NCBI GenBank assembly: GCA_938039225.1
Contig: CALHVH010000066.1
Span: 1 to 13,100 of the forward strand
Origin: an uncultured Gammaproteobacteria bacterium
Lineage (GTDB): Bacteria > Pseudomonadota > Gammaproteobacteria > Steroidobacterales > JABDMI01
Length of the DNA: 13,100 nucleotides
Direction of reading: 5' to 3'
In this document: piece after piece, positions 7,638 to 13,100 of the stretch
Layout: every line of letters begins with the position of its first letter
How positions within the stretch are numbered: position 1 is the stretch's first letter
Made by a program: the position numbers and the translations under genes
Notes under the pieces: generated by a model
Databases searched by the model: none
What the model was told of the DNA's origin: nothing
The model's input: the letters and a program-made list of their open reading frames with translations, nothing else

Positions 7638-8282
7638 ATGACACAAGCGATTTCAGTTTGCATTGCTGATGATCACGATATCATACGTACAGCTTTACAA
7701 TTGGTTTTAGGTGAGACGGATGACATAGTTGTTGTACACGAGGCATTAACTGGTGTTGAAGCTTTAGAATTTTGTCGTGATCAAAACCCTGATGTTTTGA
7801 TTTTAGATAATCATATGCCTGTCATGAACGGCTTATCTGCAGCGGAAAGAATTTTACGACAAAGTGAAACTAAAATTATATTTTTAACCAGTCAAGAAAA
7901 AGGACCTTTACCCAAGTTAGTTCTTGAAATGGGGGTTTTAGGTTACTTAAGTAAAACCACAGTCGTAGCTGAAATTGCTGATGCTGTTAGAACGGTTGCT
8001 CGAGGTGAAAAATATCTTTCGAAGTCTATTTCTGAATTATTGGCAAAACAATACATTGGTGATATCAAAGACGAACGCTTTGATGATTTGTCTCGTAGAG
8101 AGCTTGAGGTTTTACAATTAATGGCAAGAGGCAAACGCAATGTTGAAATTGCCGATTTATTGCATGTTAGTCCCAAAACCGTTAGTACCTACTGTACTCG
8201 TATGCGTGACAAAGTAGATGCAAGTAATAATGCCGAATTGATTAAAATGGCGATTGCTCATAACGTTGTTAATCAAAGTTAA
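7638..8282 (+). CDS. uvrY: Response regulator of the GacA/UvrY type (NarL/FixJ family)
   Basis: This 214-residue protein has an N-terminal receiver and a C-terminal LuxR-type helix-turn-helix. The receiver shows the acidic pair D11/D12, the phosphoacceptor D57 in LILDNHMPVMNG, T84 and K106 (GYLSK). The HTH runs from LSRRELEVLQLMARG (about 153-167) through VSPKTVSTYCTRM, close to the recognition helix of UvrY/GacA. The PLP string after the switch region (90-92) also recurs in that family, and position ahead of uvrC and pgsA supports the name. In known relatives the partner is the BarA/GacS sensor kinase, and the output is transcription of CsrB/RsmZ-type small RNAs that titrate CsrA; neither is in this window. 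The ATG follows a G-rich stretch (7628-7634), an irregular binding site. It may be read through from icd, as the 43-base gap has no hairpin. Confidence 0.8.
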   Translation: MTQAISVCIADDHDIIRTALQLVLGETDDIVVVHEALTGVEALEFCRDQNPDVLILDNHMPVMNGLSAAERILRQSETKIIFLTSQEKGPLPKLVLEMGVLGYLSKTTVVAEIADAVRTVARGEKYLSKSISELLAKQYIGDIKDERFDDLSRRELEVLQLMARGKRNVEIADLLHVSPKTVSTYCTRMRDKVDASNNAELIKMAIAHNVVNQS

Positions 8283-8299
8283 TTAATGTCATAGCTCGT

Positions 8300-8320
8300 A
8301 GCAAATAATTGTAATTTGCT
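8300..8320. repeat. Short inverted repeat between the regulator and the glycosylase gene
   Basis: AGCAAAT (8300-8306) and ATTTGCT (8314-8320) form a perfect seven-pair stem around a seven-base loop in the 59-base gap. No T-tract follows, so termination is unlikely; it may be an operator or an RNA hairpin that tunes downstream expression, or chance. Confidence 0.3.
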
Positions 8321-8341
8321 TAATTCGGATAATGAACAAAC

Positions 8342-8992
8342 ATGGGCTCAAAGTTTAATTTACAATGTGTTGATTGTCCGCGTCTCGCCAGTTTTTTGTC
8401 TGAGCTTCGTGAGCAGTATCCTGATTATCATAATCTTCCAGTTGCTCCTTTTGGCGATTCCAAAGCCAAATTCCTGATCGTGGGATTAGCCCCTGGTTTA
8501 CATGGTGCCAATGCCACGGGTAGGCCATTTACCGGTGATTATGCTGGAGAATTACTTTACGCTACTTTATTTAAGTATGGTTTCTCTAATCAGCCAATGA
8601 AAATTGAACGTGGGCGTACAGATGCAAACGACGCACTCAAACTACTGAACTGTAGAATTAGTAATGCGGTCAAATGTTTACCACCGCAAAACAAAGTAAC
8701 TACCGCTGAAATTAATACTTGCAACCATTATCTTGCTAAAGAGCTAACAGATATGCCCAAAAAATCCATTGTACTTGCATTGGGTGGGGTTGCTCACAAA
8801 GCGATTTTAAAAGCCATGAACTATAAGCAGTCGCAATTTAAATTTTCTCACAATGCTCGTTATGCATTAAGTGACAACTTAGTGATGTATAACAGTTATC
8901 ACTGTAGTCGTTATAACACCAATACCAAACGACTTACTCCAAGTATGTTTGAACAGGTTTTTGCCGATATTAAATCAGAACTTGATACATAA
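8342..8992 (+). CDS. Uracil-DNA glycosylase, family 5 (UDGb type), Fe-S protein
   Basis: The 216-residue enzyme is expected to remove uracil, and possibly other deaminated bases, from DNA, leaving an abasic site for base excision repair. Motif 1 is GLAPGLHGANATGRPFTGD (residues 48-66), characteristic of UDGb rather than family 1 or 4. Motif 2 is the histidine string HCSRYNTNTKRLTP (187-200), matching the UDGb HxSxxNTxxxRLT pattern. C9 and C12 (CxxC) together with C112 and C127 are placed like the four ligands of the 4Fe-4S cluster in families 4 and 5. No residue expected for the fold is obviously missing. The TAA stop ends at 8992 and uvrC starts at 8993, so the two are probably translated together. 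It sits inside the usually tight uvrY-uvrC gene pair. Substrate range cannot be read from the sequence. Confidence 0.85.
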   Translation: MGSKFNLQCVDCPRLASFLSELREQYPDYHNLPVAPFGDSKAKFLIVGLAPGLHGANATGRPFTGDYAGELLYATLFKYGFSNQPMKIERGRTDANDALKLLNCRISNAVKCLPPQNKVTTAEINTCNHYLAKELTDMPKKSIVLALGGVAHKAILKAMNYKQSQFKFSHNARYALSDNLVMYNSYHCSRYNTNTKRLTPSMFEQVFADIKSELDT

Positions 8993-10837
8993 ATGAATGA
9001 TTTTGATCCTTCAGCTCAGTTAGGAGAGATGACCAGTAGACCTGGTGTTTATCGAATGCTTGATGCCGATGCTGAAATTATTTATATCGGTAAAGCAAAG
9101 AATCTTAAAAAACGTGTTAGTAGTTATTTTTCGGGGAGTCCGAAAACCAAAAAAACGATGCGCATGTTGTCGTTGGTAAAAGGGTTGGAAGTAACAGTAA
9201 CCAATACCGAAACTGAGGCTCTTTTATTAGAGTCCAATTTAATTAAGAAACATCAACCGCGCTATAACGTTTTACTGCGTGATGATAAAAGTTTTCCCTA
9301 TATTCATGTCTCCACCGATCAAGAATTTCCAAGGGTGAAATTCTATCGTGGAGCACGTAGTAAAAAAGGAGATTTTTTTGGGCCATTTCCTAGTGGTATG
9401 GCTGTACGTGAAACTTTAGACCAGTTGCAAAAATTATTTCGTTTACGTAAATGCAAAGATAGTGAATTTTCAAATCGTAGTCGTCCTTGTTTGCAGTATC
9501 AGATAAAACGTTGTAGTGCTCCATGCGTTGGAAAGATAAGCGCAGAGGATTATCAAGAAGATATTGGACATGCAATACAATTTCTTAAAGGTAAAAGCTT
9601 AAGCATTGTAGAAAGTTTACAATCCAAAATGGAATTAGCAGCATCAGCAATGCAATACGAAGAGGCTGCATTTTATCGTGATCAAATTGCTAACTTGAAG
9701 AAAATACAGGCTCAACAATTAATGTCGGGTTTTGATAAAGACTTAGACTGTATAGCTTCACATACCTTAAATGGCGTGACTGGTGTAACGATTATGTTTA
9801 TTCGACAAGGACGTAATCTAGGCAGTCGCAGTTATTTTCCTCGTTACGCCAAAGATACAGAATTTACAGAAATTTTAGATGCCTTTTTAACTCAATATTA
9901 TTTGCATCATTATCCTCCACATGAAATTCTTTTGGATCAAGCTCTGAGTGAAAAAGAATTGCTAGAAAATGTATTAAGTGTTCAGGCAAAGCATAAAGTT
10001 CGAATCAAATCTGACATGCGTGGCAAGCGTAAACAGTTAATGCAAATGACCCGCATGAATGCTGAACATGCGGTTATGCAGCATGTGAATAAGCAACAGC
10101 AATTAGATACACGCTTTGACAATGTGAAAGAGGTTTTAGATCTTGATGAAGTGCCTCAGTTAATCTGTTGTTTTGACATTAGTCATACCATGGGAGAAGC
10201 GACAACGGCCTCATGTGTGGTTTTTGATTCGAAAGGCGCAAAGAAATCGGCTTATCGTCGTTTTAATATTCGAGCCGTAACTGAAGGTGATGATTACTTA
10301 GCTTTGCAAGAGGCTGTGACACGTTATTTGCAAAGAATATATCAAGATCAACAAGCTGATAAAAAACCTGCTGCTCGTTACCCCGATTTAATGCTAATCG
10401 ACGGCGGTGTAGGTCAAGTTAATTCAGTCTTAAAAGCCATAGATAATTTGGGTGATCTTGAATTGCCGCCGTTTCTTGTGGCTGGTGTATCTAAAGGCGA
10501 GGGTAGAATTGCTGGCGCAGAAAAAATTGTTATGCCTCATTTGCAAAAAGAGCTAGTTCTAGGTGAAGATTCCTTGGCATTACAGCTAATACAACAAGTT
10601 AGAGATGAAGCACATCGTTTTGCATTAGCAGGCCATAGAAAACGGCGAGGTAAATCTCGAACACGTTCAATACTAGAAGAAGTGGAAGGGTTGGGTGCAA
10701 AACGACGCTCAATGTTATTGAAACATTTTGGTGGCTTGCAAGAAGTAAGCGGTGCGAGTATCGATGAACTGGCTAAAGTTGATGGAATTAGTAAAGTAAT
10801 TGCTGAACGCATATATAAACATTTGCATGAGAAATAG
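8993..10837 (+). CDS. uvrC: Excinuclease ABC subunit C
   Basis: UvrC makes both incisions, 3' and 5' of a DNA lesion, after UvrA/UvrB recognition in nucleotide excision repair. At 614 residues it matches E. coli UvrC (610). The N-terminal GIY-YIG nuclease has GVY (18-20), YIG (31-33) and R41. Four cysteines at 154, 166, 174 and 178 sit at the positions of the E. coli Fe-S cluster. A UVR motif for UvrB contact lies at about 203-238. The RNase H-like nuclease shows the expected acidic and histidine residues: D395 in CFDISHTMGE, D434 in EGDDY, D470 in LIDGG and H541 in RDEAH. Tandem helix-hairpin-helix motifs end the protein (about 562-612). The ATG directly follows the glycosylase stop and has no Shine-Dalgarno sequence, so it likely depends on translational coupling. 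Alignment with the E. coli N-terminus supports this start. Confidence 0.97.
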   Translation: MNDFDPSAQLGEMTSRPGVYRMLDADAEIIYIGKAKNLKKRVSSYFSGSPKTKKTMRMLSLVKGLEVTVTNTETEALLLESNLIKKHQPRYNVLLRDDKSFPYIHVSTDQEFPRVKFYRGARSKKGDFFGPFPSGMAVRETLDQLQKLFRLRKCKDSEFSNRSRPCLQYQIKRCSAPCVGKISAEDYQEDIGHAIQFLKGKSLSIVESLQSKMELAASAMQYEEAAFYRDQIANLKKIQAQQLMSGFDKDLDCIASHTLNGVTGVTIMFIRQGRNLGSRSYFPRYAKDTEFTEILDAFLTQYYLHHYPPHEILLDQALSEKELLENVLSVQAKHKVRIKSDMRGKRKQLMQMTRMNAEHAVMQHVNKQQQLDTRFDNVKEVLDLDEVPQLICCFDISHTMGEATTASCVVFDSKGAKKSAYRRFNIRAVTEGDDYLALQEAVTRYLQRIYQDQQADKKPAARYPDLMLIDGGVGQVNSVLKAIDNLGDLELPPFLVAGVSKGEGRIAGAEKIVMPHLQKELVLGEDSLALQLIQQVRDEAHRFALAGHRKRRGKSRTRSILEEVEGLGAKRRSMLLKHFGGLQEVSGASIDELAKVDGISKVIAERIYKHLHEK

Positions 10838-10854
10838 ACAAATTCAATTATTCG

Positions 10855-10884
10855 TTCGCACATAACACACTCAGTCGCTATAAT
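10855..10884 (+). promoter_or_regulatory. Sigma-70-like promoter directly upstream of pgsA
   Basis: A perfect TATAAT (10879-10884) is preceded at 18 bases by TTCGCA (10855-10860), four of six matches to the -35 consensus. Transcription would start about six or seven bases after the -10 box, that is at 10890-10891, on or next to the pgsA ATG. No other function explains this 53-base gap, which also lacks a Shine-Dalgarno sequence. Confidence 0.55.
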
Positions 10885-10890
10885 CCGAAC

Positions 10891-11463
10891 ATGAAAGCAC
10901 AGTTACCTAATATCCTTACTTGGACGCGAATCATATTAATCCCAGTATTAGTACTTGTGTTTCTATCCGATATTCAATACTCCAGACCAATTTGTGGCGC
11001 TATATTCTTTATTGCCGGATTTACGGACTGGCTAGACGGTAATCTAGCTAGGCGTTGGGAATTAACCTCAAATTTTGGAGCCTTTCTTGATCCAGTGGCA
11101 GATAAGCTGTTGGTTATTACTTCATTAATATTAATTCTAAGTTATGACTCCACACTTTTAATTGTACTTTGTACATTGATTATCATTGGTCGTGAAGTTA
11201 CTGTATCCGCTCTAAGAGAGTGGATGGCCTCGCAAGGCTTACGAGATGTAGTTAAAGTTAACTGGTTAGGGAAATTAAAAACCATTTTCCAAATGGGTTC
11301 ACTTTTTGCCTTGTTGTATCGTGACCCGTTTATTCTGTTTAAGCTACCCACGTACGCAATTGGTTACTATTGCTTAGCTATTGCAGCCTTAATCGCACTT
11401 ATTTCAATGGTGGTTTATTTACGGGCTGCATTTGCAGCAGTAAAAGATAAGTCTAAAGCCTAA
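10891..11463 (+). CDS. pgsA: CDP-diacylglycerol-glycerol-3-phosphate 3-phosphatidyltransferase
   Basis: PgsA transfers the phosphatidyl group from CDP-diacylglycerol to glycerol-3-phosphate, making phosphatidylglycerol phosphate, the first committed step to phosphatidylglycerol and cardiolipin in the inner membrane. The 190-residue protein has the CDP-alcohol phosphatidyltransferase signature DWLDGNLARR (46-55) through G63, D67 and D71, with all four aspartates present (46, 49, 67, 71). Several hydrophobic segments fit the family's six membrane helices, and SALREWMASQG and the LGKLKT segment match E. coli PgsA. The start agrees with the E. coli N-terminus (IPTLLTLFR versus LPNILTWTR). No ribosome binding site precedes the ATG, but a promoter does. 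The gene follows uvrC at 53 bases, the conserved gammaproteobacterial order. Confidence 0.96.
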   Translation: MKAQLPNILTWTRIILIPVLVLVFLSDIQYSRPICGAIFFIAGFTDWLDGNLARRWELTSNFGAFLDPVADKLLVITSLILILSYDSTLLIVLCTLIIIGREVTVSALREWMASQGLRDVVKVNWLGKLKTIFQMGSLFALLYRDPFILFKLPTYAIGYYCLAIAALIALISMVVYLRAAFAAVKDKSKA

Positions 11464-11474
11464 ATACAATTCTT

Positions 11475-11560
11475 GTCATCGTTAAGAATGTAATGACACG
11501 GCAATACTATTGCTCATTCTTTATAAATTGCCACGCTAAATAAATTTAGCTCGCAATGAC
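11475..11560. repeat. MITE-like palindromic repeat, copy 1 (86 bp)
   Basis: The element runs from GTCATC to the terminal CTCGCAATGAC (11550-11560). Internal arms GGCAAT (11500-11505) and ATTGCC (11527-11532) can fold into a hairpin. The left end has decayed (GTCATCGTTAA instead of GTCATTGCGAG), while the right end is intact. It is the same length as copy 2 and shares the 18 bases starting at 11527 with it exactly. Repeats with GTCATTGCGAG ends are known to be dispersed in many bacterial genomes. It encodes no protein and would need a transposase in trans if it ever moved. Confidence 0.75.
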
Positions 11561-11679
11561 GGGTTCTTAATCTAGGAGGCTAAAATCTTAATTGCATCGA
11601 TTTCAATGGACGATTATTTTCAGGCTATTTTTGCTACTGCTAAAGTTAATTTATAAAAAATAATTCAAGTAAAAAATCT
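11561..11679. other. Non-coding spacer between the two repeats
   Basis: This AT-rich stretch separates the two palindromic repeats within the 381-base gap between pgsA and gcdH. It holds an isolated AGGAGG (11574-11579) but no convincing open reading frame behind it, and no RNA gene I can recognise. The A6 run at its right end (11671-11676) is the T-tract of the minus-strand terminator described for copy 2. Confidence 0.5.
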
Positions 11680-11774
11680 GTCATTGCGAGGAATGTAATG
11701 ACGCGGCAATCTCTATTGAACGTACTCTACAGATTGCCACGCTAAATAAAATCAGCTTGCAATAATGGTTTTTT
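11671..11774. terminator. Candidate bidirectional terminator built on repeat copy 2
   Basis: The copy 2 hairpin is followed on the + strand by TTTTTT (11769-11774) and, read on the minus strand, by another TTTTTT (complement of 11671-11676). It lies between convergent pgsA and gcdH, which both need a terminator, and no better candidate exists in the gap. The long stem is imperfect and the distance from outer stem to T-tract is a few bases, so the efficiency is uncertain. Confidence 0.5.
11680..11765. repeat. MITE-like palindromic repeat, copy 2 (86 bp)
   Basis: The left end GTCATTGCGAG (11680-11690) is intact and is the exact reverse complement of the right end of copy 1; the right end has decayed to CTTGCAATAAT. 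Internal arms GGCAATCT (11705-11712) and AGATTGCC (11731-11738) are perfectly complementary, and outer parts add more pairing. It has the same orientation as copy 1, offset by 205 bases. The loop sequence differs from copy 1, so they are diverged family members and not a recent local duplication of identical DNA. Confidence 0.78.
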
Positions 11775-11844
11775 AATTAATCATTCGAAACTGTACTCCG
11801 GCTTTTGTTCAATAAGATTGAATTGAAAAAAGGTATTTCTCTAC

Positions 11845-13023
11845 TCACCCAAAAGCCTGAATCCCTGTCTGGGCTCTACCTAAAATTAAAGCATGCACAT
11901 CATGTGTACCTTCATAGGTATTTACGGCTTCTAAATTCATTACATGACGTATTACATGGTATTCATCAGCAATACCATTGCCACCATGCATGTCTCTGGC
12001 ATTACGGGCTATCTCTAGCGCTTTACCACAGCTATTACGTTTAATCAGTGAGATAGCTGTAGGATTTAACTTGCCAGCATCAATCATTCGGCCAGCTTGT
12101 AAGCTTGAATGTAAACCTAAGGTAATTTCGGTTTGCATATCGGCCAGTTTTTTCTGAATTAATTGTGTAGCTGCAAGAGGGCGATTAAATTGCTTACGTT
12201 CTAAGGTGTAATTTAATGCAGCGTGCCAACAAAACTCTGCAGCACCCAGTGCGCCCCACGAGATTCCGTATCTAGCACTGTTCAAACAACTGAATGGTCC
12301 TTTTAAACCTTCAACTTTCGGAAGTAGATGTTCATCCGAAACCTCAACTCCATCCATAACAATTTCACCAGTGACTGAGGCGCGTAAAGAAAACTTTCCA
12401 TCAATCTTAGGTGCGCTTAAGCCTTGCATGCCTTTTTCTAAAACAAAACCGCGAATTTTCTCATCATCACATTTTGCCCAGACTACAAACACGTCGGCAA
12501 TAGGTGAGTTAGTTATCCACATTTTTGAGCCTTGTAAGCGATAACCGCCATCAATTTTTTTTGCACGAGTTTTCATTCCGGCTGGGTCAGAGCCTGCATC
12601 AGGTTCGGTTAAGCCAAAGCAACCTATCCATTCACCTGAGGCTAGTTTAGGTAAGTACTTTTGTTTTTGTTCTTCGGTTCCAAATTTATAGATTGGATGC
12701 ATTACCAGTGAGGATTGCACGCTCATAGCCGATCTGTAGCCAGAATCAACTCGTTCGACTTCTCGAGCTATTAATCCATAAGAGACGTAATTTAAACCGG
12801 CACAGTCGTAGCCATCAATGGTTGCACCCAGTAAACCTAATGAGCCCATTTCGCTCATAATCTCTCGGTCAAAACTTTCATTACGATTTGCCATTAATAC
12901 TCTAGGCATGAGTTTTTCTTGACAGTAATTACGTGCGCTGTCCATAACGATGCGCTCGTCTTCGCTAAGGTTTTCTTCCAGTAATAAAGGATCTTGCCAA
13001 TTGAAATTTGGTAATGAGGACAT
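11845..13023 (-). CDS. gcdH: Glutaryl-CoA dehydrogenase
   Basis: This cytoplasmic FAD enzyme of the acyl-CoA dehydrogenase superfamily oxidises and decarboxylates glutaryl-CoA to crotonyl-CoA in lysine, tryptophan and glutarate breakdown, passing electrons to electron-transfer flavoprotein. At 392 residues it has the full family length. The catalytic base is E371 in NTYEGTHDVHALILGRA, the position that sets GCDH apart from many other acyl-CoA dehydrogenases. R97 and S101 in the GYRSAMSVQSSLVMHPI region (95-111) match the glutarate-binding residues of the human enzyme. FAD-binding strings CFGLTEPDAGSDP (about 135-147) and WITNS are present, as are RKQFNRPL and the HGGNG turn (349-353). The ATG has only a weak AGAGA ahead of it (plus-strand 13030-13034). 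It converges on pgsA. Its usual partners (CoA transferase or a LysR regulator) are not within the window. Confidence 0.94.
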   Translation of the reverse strand: MSSLPNFNWQDPLLLEENLSEDERIVMDSARNYCQEKLMPRVLMANRNESFDREIMSEMGSLGLLGATIDGYDCAGLNYVSYGLIAREVERVDSGYRSAMSVQSSLVMHPIYKFGTEEQKQKYLPKLASGEWIGCFGLTEPDAGSDPAGMKTRAKKIDGGYRLQGSKMWITNSPIADVFVVWAKCDDEKIRGFVLEKGMQGLSAPKIDGKFSLRASVTGEIVMDGVEVSDEHLLPKVEGLKGPFSCLNSARYGISWGALGAAEFCWHAALNYTLERKQFNRPLAATQLIQKKLADMQTEITLGLHSSLQAGRMIDAGKLNPTAISLIKRNSCGKALEIARNARDMHGGNGIADEYHVIRHVMNLEAVNTYEGTHDVHALILGRAQTGIQAFG

Positions 13024-13056
13024 GCTGAGTCTCTATGCTAGTAAATTTGAAAGCAT

Positions 13057-13062
13057 ATTATA
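13057..13062 (-). promoter_or_regulatory. Possible -10 box of the gcdH promoter
   Basis: Read on the minus strand this is a perfect TATAAT, 33 bases before the gcdH ATG. The region 16-18 bases upstream (TAAAAC or similar) is a poor -35 box, so an activator or an AT-rich UP-like region may be needed. The remaining bases to the window edge show no other feature. Confidence 0.4.
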
Positions 13063-13100
13063 ACCAATTTGAGCATTTAGTTTTATCTGAAACTACGTAG

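Noticed and set aside
8300..8320. AGCAAAT/ATTTGCT hairpin as a terminator of the response regulator gene
   Set aside because: No T-tract follows, and the downstream genes are packed as if co-transcribed; kept only as an inverted repeat.
10537..10863. Minus-strand 108-codon open frame across the uvrC end
   Set aside because: It is antisense to the conserved helix-hairpin-helix region of uvrC and Ser/Arg/Cys rich without recognisable motifs.
11592..11663. Possible 23-residue hydrophobic peptide starting at TTG behind AGGAGG (11574-11579)
   Set aside because: The spacing of 12 bases is too long, the start codon is rare, and an AT-rich spacer gives short hydrophobic frames by chance. No conservation can be judged here.
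11808..11822. TTCAAT/ATTGAA hairpin as the gcdH terminator
   Set aside because: On the minus strand the T-run comes before, not after, the stem, and the stem is short and AT-rich.
11805..12044. Plus-strand 79-codon open frame
   Set aside because: Most of it is antisense to the conserved C-terminus of gcdH, including the catalytic Glu region, and its His/Tyr-rich product looks like a shadow.
13093..13100. CTACGTAG palindrome at the window edge
   Set aside because: Eight bases at the edge without context; likely chance.
1..13100. CRISPR arrays, tRNA/rRNA genes, phage or plasmid genes, toxin-antitoxin or defence genes
   Set aside because: I looked for regularly spaced repeats, cloverleaf arms and typical protein signatures on both strands and saw none; the only repeats are the two palindromic elements near 11.5 kb.

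Overview
The window reads as a piece of an AT-rich gammaproteobacterial chromosome. The best evidence is the chromosomal order GacA/UvrY-type response regulator, uvrC, pgsA, which is the classical gammaproteobacterial arrangement. The E. coli-like UvrC, PgsA and isocitrate dehydrogenase sequences agree with it. I cannot name a genus. There is no phage, plasmid, insertion sequence, CRISPR array, tRNA or rRNA signal. It looks like ordinary chromosome with a few unusual details, not a genomic island.

Layout. Positions 24-4718 (+) hold a two-gene unit: a large membrane-anchored M48 zinc metallopeptidase, then a CASTOR/POLLUX-type channel with two RCK-like regions and an extra N-terminal domain. 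A short conserved hypothetical gene follows at 4841-5080 (+). Two minus-strand genes, a lipoprotein (5501-6139) and a DUF1801 protein (5082-5501), overlap by one base and probably form an operon read away from icd. The 129-base divergent gap before icd holds a perfect 14-bp palindrome. icd (6269-7594, +) encodes a Krebs-cycle isocitrate dehydrogenase with altered coenzyme-pocket residues and an insertion near the C-terminus.

From 7638 to 11463 (+) lies the regulator and DNA-repair cluster: response regulator, family 5 (UDGb-type) uracil-DNA glycosylase, uvrC and pgsA. Base excision and nucleotide excision repair are thus placed side by side, with the glycosylase stop codon abutting the uvrC start codon. 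pgsA has its own consensus-like promoter so close to the ATG that its mRNA may be leaderless. The convergent gap 11464-11844 holds two copies of an 86-bp palindromic repeat; the second is flanked by outward T-tracts on both strands and looks like a bidirectional terminator. Last, gcdH (11845-13023, -) encodes glutaryl-CoA dehydrogenase of lysine/tryptophan/glutarate catabolism.

I see no obvious new multi-gene system. The best leads are the channel's N-terminal domain fusion and its pairing with the M48 protease, the isocitrate dehydrogenase coenzyme pocket, the glycosylase inserted before uvrC, the possibly leaderless pgsA, and the repeat acting as a two-way terminator.
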